From the NCBI RefSeq assembly GCF_001078055.1, contig NZ_CP010777.1:3377001-3441000 (forward strand): a stretch of DNA of 64,000 nt, read 5' to 3'. Positions 52,982-61,212 of the stretch are shown here, piece by piece. This stretch comes from Rufibacter radiotolerans. Lineage in GTDB: Bacteria > Bacteroidota > Bacteroidia > Cytophagales > Hymenobacteraceae. The notes under the pieces are model-generated. The model did not search any database. It was not told the DNA's origin and saw only the letters and a list, made by a program, of their open reading frames with translations. A program made the translations under genes and the position numbers. Each line of letters starts with the position of its first letter. The first letter of the stretch is position 1.

Positions 52982-54465
52982 ATCCCTACCGCCTTCAGCA
53001 GGATTCTCAAGCTCCAGATAATCACCAGAGACCCTACGGCGATGAACATGGTTTTGAGGGGCAGTTTACCGGCCAAACGGGCCGCGATGGGCGCCGCTAT
53101 TACTCCGCCTATGATTAGGCCCAGAATGATGGGCAGGTGCCCCAGGCCCAGCAGGGCGAAGAAGGTTAAGGAACTGGCCAGCGCCACAAAGAACTCCGTA
53201 ATACTCACTGACCCGATGACAAACCGCGGGGTGCGGCCTTTAGAAATAAGCGTGCTGGTCACCAGTGGGCCCCAGCCCCCACCCCCAAACGAATCCAGGA
53301 AACCACCGGCGCCGGCCAGCAGTCCCGCCTTCTTTATTTTCTTGCGTTCCTTCGTTTTCCTGAACGCGTTGTATACAATTCGGGCGCCCAGAATCAAGGT
53401 GTAGGTGGCCAACACCGGCCGTACATACCCGGCGTACTCCTCCCCCACCCAAGACAGCAACATAGCCCCCAGGATCGCGCCAATCACGCCCGGTATCAGC
53501 AGCACCTTGAACAGTTTCTTATTGACGTTCCCGAACTTGTAATGACTGTAGCCCGAGGCCCCGCTGGAGAAAACCTCTGCCGTATGGATGCTTCCGCTGA
53601 TGGCGGGCAGGTTCACACCCAACGACATTAAAATGGTGGTGCAGGTAACGCCATACCCCATGCCCAGGGCGCCGTCTACCAACTGCGCCACAAAGCCGGC
53701 CATGATCATCCAGTAAAACAGCGGGTCAATGGAAGTGGCAAAATTTCCTACCTCCTGCAAAGAAAGATAAGGCGAAAGTACCAGCCCCAGCGTGGTAAAG
53801 AGGAGCGCAAATAAGCCTAAAAAGGCAATCTTCCCGAATCTCCCCGACGGTTGCTTCCTGGCGGCAGTAGGTTCGGTGGCCAGTACTTTGGTGATGTCGT
53901 TAAGCTGGGTCACCTTGGCGGAGAAGTCTCCTTTGAGGCGGTTGCGGATGAGTTGCAGGTTATCCAGCACCTGGTCCAGTTCCTCGGGCAGTGCGTCATG
54001 AAAGGTTTCTTTCAGGCGCTTGGCCAGCGTAGGCGACTTGCCATTGGTAGAGATGGCAATCTTGAGGTTGCCTTTCCTAACCACGGAGCTCAGGTAGAAA
54101 TCACAGAGCTCAGGCTGGTCCGCCACGTTCACCAGTTTGCCCTGACGCTTGGCTTCCAGGCTAATCTCGCGGCTAGCCTGGCGGTCATTGATGCCCACAA
54201 TCACCAGATCGGAGCCAGCCACGTCTTCCGGGCTGAACGCCTTGGCTACCAGCGAGATGTTCTCGTTCTCCAGGGCTAGCTGCAGCACCTCCGGGCTGAA
54301 CTGAATGGCTACTACTTTAATGGTGGCCCGGGGCGAATTCTGCAGCAGAGCCGTCAGTTTCTCGGTGCCCACGTAGCCCCCGCCCACCACCAGCACGGTT
54401 AGGTGCTCCAGTTTCAGGAAAACCGGGAACAACTCATTTTGCTCTTTCAAAGTGGTAGTGGACAT
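52975..54465 (-). CDS. Fused precorrin-2 dehydrogenase-like / TauE-SafE (TSUP) transporter
   Basis: A 496-residue two-part protein. Residues about 10-200 form a siroheme-synthase N-terminal domain (Met8/CysG-N type): LTVLVVGGGYVGTEKLTALL NAD-binding loop, DLVIVGINDRQ, LVNVADQPELCDFYLSSVVR and ISTNGKSPTLAKRLKE. This would oxidise precorrin-2 and perhaps insert iron to make siroheme. Residues about 225-495 form a TSUP membrane domain of about eight helices with VAQLVDGALGMGYGVTCTTI and DSFGGGGWGPLVTSTLI, a sulfur-anion permease family. It closes the sulfate-assimilation gene set, where both activities make sense: siroheme for CysI and sulfite or related anion transport. Confidence 0.88.
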   Translation of the reverse strand: MSTTTLKEQNELFPVFLKLEHLTVLVVGGGYVGTEKLTALLQNSPRATIKVVAIQFSPEVLQLALENENISLVAKAFSPEDVAGSDLVIVGINDRQASREISLEAKRQGKLVNVADQPELCDFYLSSVVRKGNLKIAISTNGKSPTLAKRLKETFHDALPEELDQVLDNLQLIRNRLKGDFSAKVTQLNDITKVLATEPTAARKQPSGRFGKIAFLGLFALLFTTLGLVLSPYLSLQEVGNFATSIDPLFYWMIMAGFVAQLVDGALGMGYGVTCTTILMSLGVNLPAISGSIHTAEVFSSGASGYSHYKFGNVNKKLFKVLLIPGVIGAILGAMLLSWVGEEYAGYVRPVLATYTLILGARIVYNAFRKTKERKKIKKAGLLAGAGGFLDSFGGGGWGPLVTSTLISKGRTPRFVIGSVSITEFFVALASSLTFFALLGLGHLPIILGLIIGGVIAAPIAARLAGKLPLKTMFIAVGSLVIIWSLRILLKAVGIF

Positions 54466-54508
54466 TGGTGATTGCTATATTGTTGATTGCTGATTGTTAG
54501 TTTGTTCT

Positions 54509-54694
54509 TCTGGCGCGAGTCTCCAGACTCGTGCAGACTCAGGGAGTCAAGGTCTGTTTTCAATTCTATGGCGCGGAAGTCACTTATAACTTCTTGAAAT
54601 GAAAGACCAAAATACCGGTTTCGCTTCTTGCGCAGCGAGGGTAGTCTGGAGACTACCCAGCATCCGTAGTCACGACTCTAAAGACTCGCGCCAG
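54509..54694. repeat. Long inverted-repeat element, about 175 bp, copy 2
   Basis: The end TCTGGCGCGAGTCTCCAGAC is identical to copy 1 at 4782; the other end GACTCGCGCCAG is also shared. The internal palindrome GGTAGTCTGGAGACTACC is at 54640-54657. The middle differs between copies. Confidence 0.75.
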
Positions 54695-54713
54695 CCATAG
54701 CAGATACTTTTCC

Positions 54714-54749
54714 GTTTTGGGCCTGTTTTTAAGAAAACAGGCCCAAAAC
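54714..54749. repeat. 36-nt dispersed palindrome, copy 18
   Basis: Perfect arms GTTTTGGGCCTGTTTT and AAAACAGGCCCAAAAC around TAAG, nested in an outer stem TTTCC/GGAAA. It lies 15 bp beyond the cysI stop. Confidence 0.9.
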
Positions 54750-54764
54750 GGAAAGTCACTTCTA

Positions 54765-56441
54765 CTATACCAACTTTCGGTTGGCGAACTCACTGAAGCG
54801 TTCACCCGGAATGCGTTCCTGTTTGAAAGTGGCAAACACCTGGTCTAGCTCTTCCAGAATGGAGGTTTCATCCACGTTCTCGCGGTAGATTTTGTTCAGG
54901 CGCTCCCCTTGCGCGTCTGCGCCTAACTGAAGGTTGTAGCGGCCGGGAGCCGTGCCTACAAATCCAATCTCGGCCATATAGGAACGGGCGCATCCGTTGG
55001 GGCAACCGGTCATCCTGACAATAATCTCCTCGTCCTGCAAGGCGTGTTTCACCAGCAGTTCATCAATCTTGGTAATGAGGTGAGGCAGGTAGCGCTGTGC
55101 TTCGGCCAAGGCCAAGGGGCAGGTGGGCAGGGCCACGCAGGCCATGGCGTTCTTCCTGAGCAGCGAGGCCCCTTCTGTGTGCAGCACAATGTTGTATTTT
55201 ACCAGAATCTGGTCAATAAGGGCTTTGTCTTCCGGGGTGATGTCACTCAGGATCACGTTCTGGTTGCAGGTAAACCTGAAGTTGGCTTTGCCGGTCTGGG
55301 CCACCTCCAAAAAAGCAGATTTCAAGGCCGCATTTCCCTCATCTACCACGCGTCCGTTCTCCACAAACACGGTGTAGTACCACAACCCTTTGTCGTTTTG
55401 CTTCCAGCCGTAATGGTCTACGCGGCTACGGAAGATATAGGGCCTTGCCGGCTCCAGCGCAAACCCAATACGGCTTTCCAGCTCCTTCCGGAAGCCGTCT
55501 ACCCCCATGCGGTCAATGGTGTATTTCACGCGGGCCTTCTTGCGATCTGTGCGGTCGCCAAAATCACGCTGCACGGTTAAGACCTCATATACGGCCTTGA
55601 ACAGCTTCTCATCAGACTCCTGGGTACTCACAAAACCAAGTACCGAGGCCAGCCTGGGGTACGTGTCAGGGTTACCGTGGGTAGAGGACAGCCCGCCGCC
55701 TACGGCGATGTTAAAGCCCAGCAATTCATCTTTCTCAATGATGGCAATAAGCCCCAGATCCTGGGCAAACACGTCGGCGTCATTGTTAGGCGGGATGGCC
55801 AGGCCAATCTTGAACTTGCGGGGCAGGTAGCGGTCCTGGTAGAGCGGGTCTTCCTCTTCTTTCTTGTCTATGATTTTCTCGTCTTCCAGCCATACCTCAT
55901 AGTAGCCACGGGTCTTGGGCAACAGGTACTCACTTATGCGATCGGCGTACTGGTGCACCTGCTCGTGCAGCGGAGACTCCAGCGGGTGTGCCGTGGCCAC
56001 CACGTTCCGGTTCACATCGCCGCAGGCGGCAATGGAATCTAGCCCCACCGCGTTAAAGGCTTTGTGCGTGGGGCGGGTACGCGACTTTACAATGCCATGC
56101 AACTGAATGGTCTGGCGGGTGGTGATTTTGATGACGCCCGTAGAGTTCTCGCCGGCAATGTGGTGCGTGGCTACCCACTGCTCCGGGGTAAGGAAACCAC
56201 CGGGCAGGCGAAGCCTGATCATGAAAGAGTACAGGCGGTCCAGTTTTTTGGCGGCGCGTTCCTCGCGGCGGTCGCGGTCGTCCTGCTGGTACATGCCGTG
56301 GAATTTAACCAGGGCCTGGTCATCTTCCCTGATGGCTCCTGTGATTTCATCCAGCAGGCTTTCATTGAGCGTGCCTCTTAAACCGTCGCTTTCCTCTTTG
56401 ATGCGCTCAATAGGCGACAGATTCTTTTTATCAATTGACAT
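54765..56441 (-). CDS. cysI: Assimilatory sulfite reductase hemoprotein subunit
   Basis: A 558-residue siroheme/[4Fe-4S] reductase that reduces sulfite to sulfide with six electrons. It has two ferredoxin-like nitrite/sulfite reductase halves; VIKITTRQTIQLHGIVKSRT belongs to the first. The metal-site cysteines are in MACVALPTCPLALAEAQ (C-x5-C) and MTGCPNGCARSYMAEIGFVG (C-x3-C), the pattern expected for siroheme-cluster coordination. Pairing with cysJ upstream identifies it as the beta subunit of NADPH-sulfite reductase rather than a nitrite reductase. ATG 56441 fits the family N-terminus; an in-frame ATG at 56474 would add eleven residues. Confidence 0.93.
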   Translation of the reverse strand: MSIDKKNLSPIERIKEESDGLRGTLNESLLDEITGAIREDDQALVKFHGMYQQDDRDRREERAAKKLDRLYSFMIRLRLPGGFLTPEQWVATHHIAGENSTGVIKITTRQTIQLHGIVKSRTRPTHKAFNAVGLDSIAACGDVNRNVVATAHPLESPLHEQVHQYADRISEYLLPKTRGYYEVWLEDEKIIDKKEEEDPLYQDRYLPRKFKIGLAIPPNNDADVFAQDLGLIAIIEKDELLGFNIAVGGGLSSTHGNPDTYPRLASVLGFVSTQESDEKLFKAVYEVLTVQRDFGDRTDRKKARVKYTIDRMGVDGFRKELESRIGFALEPARPYIFRSRVDHYGWKQNDKGLWYYTVFVENGRVVDEGNAALKSAFLEVAQTGKANFRFTCNQNVILSDITPEDKALIDQILVKYNIVLHTEGASLLRKNAMACVALPTCPLALAEAQRYLPHLITKIDELLVKHALQDEEIIVRMTGCPNGCARSYMAEIGFVGTAPGRYNLQLGADAQGERLNKIYRENVDETSILEELDQVFATFKQERIPGERFSEFANRKLV

Positions 56442-56501
56442 GGTAAACCGGTCTTTATAATGGACAGGAAGCATGCCTCCTGCAGTTATTTCTAGTGGGT
56501 T

Positions 56502-56537
56502 GTTTTGGGCCTATTTTTCAGAAAATAGGCCCAAAAC
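56502..56537. repeat. 36-nt dispersed palindrome, copy 19
   Basis: The arms GTTTTGGGCCTATTTT and AAAATAGGCCCAAAAC are perfectly complementary around TCAG. The G-to-A change in one arm is compensated in the other. It lies between cysJ and cysI. Confidence 0.9.
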
Positions 56538-56560
56538 AGATTCTTTTCAAGTACTTCTTC

Positions 56561-56700
56561 GTCCCCCTTCGGAGGGGGTAGGGGGAGGATTATTCATGCA
56601 GATTAGTCCTCCCGAGAAGCCATTTCTCTTCCTCCGTTGGTTCGGCAATCGGTTTCTCATCTGGCCTTGTCGTCCCTCTACCCCCTTCAAAGGGGGACGG
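56561..56700. repeat. Inverted pair of CCCCC-TTC-GGGGG short palindromes
   Basis: GTCCCCCTTCGGAGGGGGTA at 56561-56580 and, in opposite orientation, CCCCCTTCAAAGGGGGACGG at 56681-56700, related to the copy at 52834. Located in the cysJ-cysI spacer. Confidence 0.65.
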
Positions 56701-56726
56701 AATGCGTAAACTTGAAGCAGGTGCAA

Positions 56727-58442
56727 TTAATAGACATCCTTGAGGTAGCGGCCTTCTTCCTTGAGTTTGTCCAGGAAGCTTTGCGCATCTTGGGCAGACA
56801 GGCCGCCTTGCTGGGCAATGATCTGGAGCAGGGTGTTCTCCACGTCTACGCTCATGGGTTCTTTGGCCCCGCAGACATAGAAATACGCCCCTGAACTTAT
56901 CCACTCATAGACCGCGGCCGCGTTTTGGAGCATCTTGTGCTGCACGTATATCTTCTCTTGCTGGTCACGTGAGAAAGCCACGTTCACCTTATTTAGCACG
57001 CCGGTCTCGGCCCAGCTCTGGATCTCGGTTTGGTACAGGAAGTCGGTGGCGAAGTGCTGGTCCCCGAAGAAAAGCCAGTTGCGGCCCTCAGCGCCGGTGG
57101 CATCACGGTGCGCCAGGAACGCCCGGAACGGGGCCACGCCGGTGCCCGGCCCCACCATGATGATATCCTTCTCAGGGGCAGGCAGCTTGAACTGGTGGTT
57201 CTTGTGGATGTAGAACTCAAACTGGGCATCTTCCGGCAACTCAGAAAGATAATCTGAGCAATGGCCGCACTGCTCCTCCTCGTTCACCCTGAACTCGTCG
57301 CGGGCCACCGTCAGGTGCACCTCGCCGTCAAAGGCCTCCAGGGACGAAGAAATAGAATACAGGCGGGGCGTGATGGGCTCCAGAATCTGCAGTACTTCCT
57401 TGAACTGATCGGTGTCCTTGACCGGATAGATTTTGAGCAGGTCCAAGAGGTCAATTCTGGTAGCCGGGATATTCTGGTTGACCACCTGCGCGTACTGTTT
57501 CACCACCCGCTCGGGCAGGAAAGTCACATTCAGTTTTCTTGAAAGCAGCTCCTGCGCCGGGTAGGTGTTGTTCCGGAAAGCGATAGGCGTCTCAGGGGCC
57601 AGTTCGGTGACTTTTAAGATGGCAGTAACCGTAGCAGGCTTATTCACGGGTACCACACCCAGCGCGTCGCCGGGCTCGTATTCCAGTTCTTCGGCGGCAA
57701 TTTCTATATGATGCGTTTTTTTCCGGGAGCCGGTGTCATTGAGCAGCAGGTTGGCCAGCACGGTACCGGTATAGGTTTTCTTGCCGGCTTTCTTTACCGC
57801 TGCTGCCCCATTCACCTGGTCGGGGGCTGCGGCTGGCGCCGATGAGGTGAGGGCCTGCAGCACGCTCTGGAGCCAGGCGTTGGCCTCGTCCTCAAAATCC
57901 ACATCACATTTCTGAATGGGCGTAATGCGGTTGCCGCCCAGGCGCTGCAGTTGGGTATCTACGTCTTCGCCGGCCTTGCAGAACAGCGGGTAAGAGGTAT
58001 CGCCCAAGGCGAGGACGCTGTACTTGAGTTTACTCAGTTTGGTATCCGTCTGGTGAATATGGTCATAGAATTTCTGGGCCGCCGCCGGGGGCTCGCCTTC
58101 GCCCTGGGTGCTTACCACGGCCAGGAAGTATTCCTCCTTCTCTAGGTCATTGAGGCGGTACTGGTCCAGGCTGACCACGCGGGTATTGATACCGGTCTTC
58201 TTGGCCTTGCTGGCGAACTCAGTGGCCACCCGCTTGGAGTTACCGGTCTCGGTGCCGTAGGCAATAGTCACGCGGCCCACCACCGGCTTGGCAGCGGCGG
58301 CCACCACTTCGGGGGCGGCTTCGGGCAAAGCTATTCCCTGGGAAATAAGCCCGGCCAGGTATCCGTTCATCCAGATCAACTCTTCTTTGCTGGACTGACC
58401 TACTAGGGCCTTAAGCGCATTTAATTTTACTTCTGCTAACAT
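56727..58442 (-). CDS. cysJ: Sulfite reductase (NADPH) flavoprotein subunit
   Basis: A 571-residue diflavin reductase that passes electrons from NADPH via FAD and FMN to CysI. The flavodoxin domain (about 55-205) starts VTIAYGTETGNSKRVATEFA; a FAD domain contains RLYSISSSLEAF and the GHCSDYLSEL loop; the NADPH domain has IIMVGPGTGVAPFRAFLAHR and ends in EEGRYLKDVY, the canonical CPR/CysJ terminus. It is slightly shorter than E. coli CysJ. ATG 58442 is preferred to a GTG three codons upstream. The cobA stop lies only 12 bp upstream, so the two are surely co-transcribed. Confidence 0.94.
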   Translation of the reverse strand: MLAEVKLNALKALVGQSSKEELIWMNGYLAGLISQGIALPEAAPEVVAAAAKPVVGRVTIAYGTETGNSKRVATEFASKAKKTGINTRVVSLDQYRLNDLEKEEYFLAVVSTQGEGEPPAAAQKFYDHIHQTDTKLSKLKYSVLALGDTSYPLFCKAGEDVDTQLQRLGGNRITPIQKCDVDFEDEANAWLQSVLQALTSSAPAAAPDQVNGAAAVKKAGKKTYTGTVLANLLLNDTGSRKKTHHIEIAAEELEYEPGDALGVVPVNKPATVTAILKVTELAPETPIAFRNNTYPAQELLSRKLNVTFLPERVVKQYAQVVNQNIPATRIDLLDLLKIYPVKDTDQFKEVLQILEPITPRLYSISSSLEAFDGEVHLTVARDEFRVNEEEQCGHCSDYLSELPEDAQFEFYIHKNHQFKLPAPEKDIIMVGPGTGVAPFRAFLAHRDATGAEGRNWLFFGDQHFATDFLYQTEIQSWAETGVLNKVNVAFSRDQQEKIYVQHKMLQNAAAVYEWISSGAYFYVCGAKEPMSVDVENTLLQIIAQQGGLSAQDAQSFLDKLKEEGRYLKDVY

Positions 58443-58454
58443 GGCAATCACTAA

Positions 58455-59276
58455 TTATTGTAAGACCAAGCTGACTTGTTCAGAGACCGGCTTGAAGTAA
58501 TATTCTCTAGTTGGGTTGTTGGTGAACCACTTGAACTCCTGGTGCAGGTTCACCACCTTGCCTATGATCACCAAAGAGGGCGACACAAACGTTTTACCGG
58601 CCAGGTTCTGCTCAAAGTCATACAGGCTGCTCACGTGCACGTGCTGCAGCGGCGTGGTGGCCTGCTCTACCACGGCCAGTTGCTTCTCCTCAGAAATGCC
58701 GTGGCGGGTCAGCTTCTCTACCACCTCTCCCAGCCGCTCACTGCTCATGTAGAACACCAGTGTGTCTTCGGTCTGGGTCAGTTCCTGCCAGTAGCCGTCC
58801 GTGAGTTTGCTATAGGTGTAGAAGGTCAGGAACCTAACGGCGGTGGAATGCTGCCGCGCCGTGAGCGGAATGCCCGCATAGGCCGCCGCCCCCAACGCTG
58901 CCGTAATGCCTGGTATGATCTCATAGGGAATCTCATGCGCCACCAGGGCCTGCAGTTCATCCAACACATTGGAGAAAATGGAGACATCGCCGCCTTTGAG
59001 GCGCACCACCTGCTTGCCCAGTAACCCGAACTCCACCAACAGCTCATTGATAGTAGCCTGCGGCGTGGTACCATAGCTGCGACACTGTTTACCCACGTAC
59101 ACAATCTGGGCGGTGGGCGCGGCGTAGCGGTGCAGGATCTCCTCGCTCACCAGCCGGTCTACCAGAATCACCTCTGCCTGGGCCAGGGCTTTCACCGTCT
59201 TGATGGTGATCAGATCCGGGTCGCCGGGGCCGGCCCCGGCGATGATCACTTTTCCTGTTTTCTGGTGTGTACTCAT
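58455..59276 (-). CDS. cobA: Uroporphyrinogen-III C-methyltransferase
   Basis: A 273-residue SAM-dependent methyltransferase that converts uroporphyrinogen III to precorrin-2 for siroheme. Present are GKVIIAGAGPGDPDLITIKT, ILVDRLVSEEIL, YVGKQCRSYGTTPQATINEL and the late VSPSLVIIGKVVNLHQEFKW. The usual RLKGGDPFxFGRGGEE motif is altered here to RLKGGDVSIFSNVLDE, a notable change near the SAM site. Neighbouring cysJ and the precorrin-2 dehydrogenase domain support a siroheme role. ATG 59276 is used; the longer open frame upstream is spacer with repeats. Confidence 0.9.
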   Translation of the reverse strand: MSTHQKTGKVIIAGAGPGDPDLITIKTVKALAQAEVILVDRLVSEEILHRYAAPTAQIVYVGKQCRSYGTTPQATINELLVEFGLLGKQVVRLKGGDVSIFSNVLDELQALVAHEIPYEIIPGITAALGAAAYAGIPLTARQHSTAVRFLTFYTYSKLTDGYWQELTQTEDTLVFYMSSERLGEVVEKLTRHGISEEKQLAVVEQATTPLQHVHVSSLYDFEQNLAGKTFVSPSLVIIGKVVNLHQEFKWFTNNPTREYYFKPVSEQVSLVLQ

Positions 59277-59615
59277 TGTTTTGTTGGTTGGTCCAATTTC
59301 CGGTAAGGGGAAATGGGTAAGTTTGGTGGAAGGAGCGGTTCTGTTTTGAGGCAGTTTTCTTAAAAACAGGCGTAAAATGGTATTTCCCCTCCTTGGCCTG
59401 TCTGGGGACAGGCCAACTCGTTTCTGGTTCCTCGGGCTGTCAGGGGACAGACCGAGATGATGTATAACCAGAGAAATCACTGGGAACAAAGGCAAAAGGC
59501 TGTAGGGTCCCCTCCTCCGCTTCCTGTTTTGGCCATTTAATTCACAGCCAAAGGCTTAAGAAGGGCTAAACAGAAGGGGGAGGCTAAAAATAAACGGCTG
59601 TTTTAAGGCTATTTT
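59277..59615. other. Spacer between cysN and cobA
   Basis: No gene is supported. It contains palindrome copies 20 and 21 and a local inverted repeat built on CCTGTCTGGGGACAGG (59397-59412) and CTGTCAGGGGACAG. These could terminate or stabilise transcripts within the operon. Confidence 0.55.
59343..59378. repeat. 36-nt dispersed palindrome, copy 20
   Basis: From GTTTTGAGGCAG to GGCGTAAAAT, diverged, between cysN and cobA. Confidence 0.6.
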
Positions 59616-59634
59616 TTAGATTTCAGGCCAGAAC
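59600..59634. repeat. 36-nt dispersed palindrome, copy 21
   Basis: From GTTTTAAGGCTATTTT to TTTCAGGCCAGAAC (35 nt). It overlaps the 3' end of cysN, so part of one arm encodes the last residues of CysN. Confidence 0.6.
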
Positions 59635-60893
59635 GGTTTTTCACTGGCCACCGAGTCAATCATACAGGCGCCTACCGTCACGTTGCTGGTTTCATCAATC
59701 AGGATAGCCCCGCCGTTGGCCCTCAGTTTTTTGTAAGAGTCAAACGGGATAGGTGATGCCGTTTTGATGGTGGCTTTTACCACGTCATTGAGACCCGCCG
59801 AGGCCGGCAATGCTTCTTTCTCCAGCGTGTTCACGTTCAGTTTGTACTCCAGTTCCTTCACCACGCAACGCACGGTGCGGCTGTTGATCTGGAGCAGGTA
59901 TTTGTTGCGGGCCACCAGCGGGGTATTGCTCATCCAGCAAAGGACTACCTCAAATTCCTGGGCCACCTCTACCGGTGCTTCTTTCTGCACAATCACATCG
60001 CCGCGACTGATGTCCACGTCATCTGCCAGGTGCAGGACCACGCTCTGCGGCGCGAAGGCTTCCTGCACCTCGGCCCCGGCCACCTCTACGGCGGCAATGG
60101 TACTTTCCACGCCAGAGGGCTGCACCACCACCTTGTCGCCTTTGCGGTAAATGCCGCTGATGATCTTGCCGGCGTAGCCGCGGTAGTCCGGCAGCTCCTC
60201 GGTTTGTGGCCTAATCACGTACTGCACCGGGAAACGGCCCTCCGAAAGGTTGATGTCTTCGTGCACTTCCACGCTCTCCAGGAGCCCCAGCAAGGAATCT
60301 CCGTCATACCAGCGCAGCGCCGCAGATTTCTCCACAATGTTGTCGCCGTTCAGGGCACTGATAGGAATATAGGACACGTTTTTCAGGCCCAGAGATTTAG
60401 CCACCTGCGCGTAGTCAATGACAATATCATTATACACGTTCTGCGAGTAGTTGACCAAGTCCATCTTGTTCACGGCTACCACCACGTGCGGCAGGTTGAG
60501 CAAGGACACAATGATGGAATGCCGGCGGGTCTGCTCCACCACGCCGTGGCGGGCATCAATAAGGATAATGGCCAGGTCTGAGTTGGAGGCCCCGGTCACC
60601 ATGTTGCGGGTGTACTGGATATGGCCCGGCGCATCTGCGATGATGAACTTTCGCTTGGGCGTGGAGAAGTACTTGTAGGCCACGTCAATGGTGATGCCCT
60701 GCTCCCGCTCCGCGCGTAGGCCGTCGGTTAAAAGGGCCAGGTCAATCTGCCCTTCGTCGCGGTTTTTGGTGCTGCGCTCCATGGCCTCCAACTGGTCTAC
60801 CATGATGGACTTGCTGTCATACAACAGGCGGCCAATCAAGGTACTTTTGCCATCATCTACGCTCCCGGCGGTTAAAAATCTTAAGATGTCCAT
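59616..60893 (-). CDS. cysN: Sulfate adenylyltransferase subunit 1 (GTPase)
   Basis: A 425-residue EF-Tu-like GTPase that drives ATP sulfurylase in the CysD-CysN complex, making APS from sulfate and ATP. G1 is TAGSVDDGKSTLIGRLLYDS, followed by GITIDVAYKYFSTPKRKFI, G3 ADAPGHIQYTRNMVTGASNS and G4 AVNKMDLVNYSQ. No fused CysC APS-kinase domain follows the GTPase and beta-barrel domains, so PAPS formation is not indicated here. It lies 319 bp downstream of cysD, separated by two repeat elements, which is unusual for partner subunits normally in tight linkage. Confidence 0.95.
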   Translation of the reverse strand: MDILRFLTAGSVDDGKSTLIGRLLYDSKSIMVDQLEAMERSTKNRDEGQIDLALLTDGLRAEREQGITIDVAYKYFSTPKRKFIIADAPGHIQYTRNMVTGASNSDLAIILIDARHGVVEQTRRHSIIVSLLNLPHVVVAVNKMDLVNYSQNVYNDIVIDYAQVAKSLGLKNVSYIPISALNGDNIVEKSAALRWYDGDSLLGLLESVEVHEDINLSEGRFPVQYVIRPQTEELPDYRGYAGKIISGIYRKGDKVVVQPSGVESTIAAVEVAGAEVQEAFAPQSVVLHLADDVDISRGDVIVQKEAPVEVAQEFEVVLCWMSNTPLVARNKYLLQINSRTVRCVVKELEYKLNVNTLEKEALPASAGLNDVVKATIKTASPIPFDSYKKLRANGGAILIDETSNVTVGACMIDSVASEKPFWPEI

Positions 60894-60943
60894 TGGTATA
60901 ATGTGCTAATGAAGCAAGGTGCTGATGTGCTAATTAAATTTTT

Positions 60944-60979
60944 GTTTTAATGGTGTTTTTGGGAAAACAGGGCTAAAAC
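60944..60979. repeat. 36-nt dispersed palindrome, copy 22
   Basis: From GTTTTAATGGTG to GGGCTAAAAC, diverged. Confidence 0.6.
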
Positions 60980-61064
60980 ACATTTTGACTTTTAGCAGAA
61001 GCACTCGCTTTTATATTTTCTATCAATTCAGGTCTTTACTTTCAATCCCTTTCCTCTACCTTTT

Positions 61065-61156
61065 TTGTCATCATGGAAAGATCTTGTGGGCGAGCTAGAT
61101 AAACTTTGTAGTAAAGGCTACTACCGTTCGCCCACAGGGTCCTTTCAGGATGACAG
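61065..61156. repeat. 90-bp inverted repeat, copy 5
   Basis: The outer arms TTGTCATCATGGAAAGATC and GTCCTTTCAGGATGACAG enclose an inner pair TTGTGGGCGAGC and CGTTCGCCCACAGG. Confidence 0.8.
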
Positions 61157-61212
61157 AAGAGCGGAAGGCGGAGCTAATCATTCTCTCAATCATTCAATCT
61201 TTCAATCACTCA

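Larger units (their letters stand above)
60894..61212. other. Repeat-filled spacer between cysD and cysN
   Basis: No gene is supported. It holds the TGTGCTAAT words, palindrome copy 22 and the 90-bp inverted repeat copy 5, inserted between two genes whose products form one complex. Confidence 0.65.
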
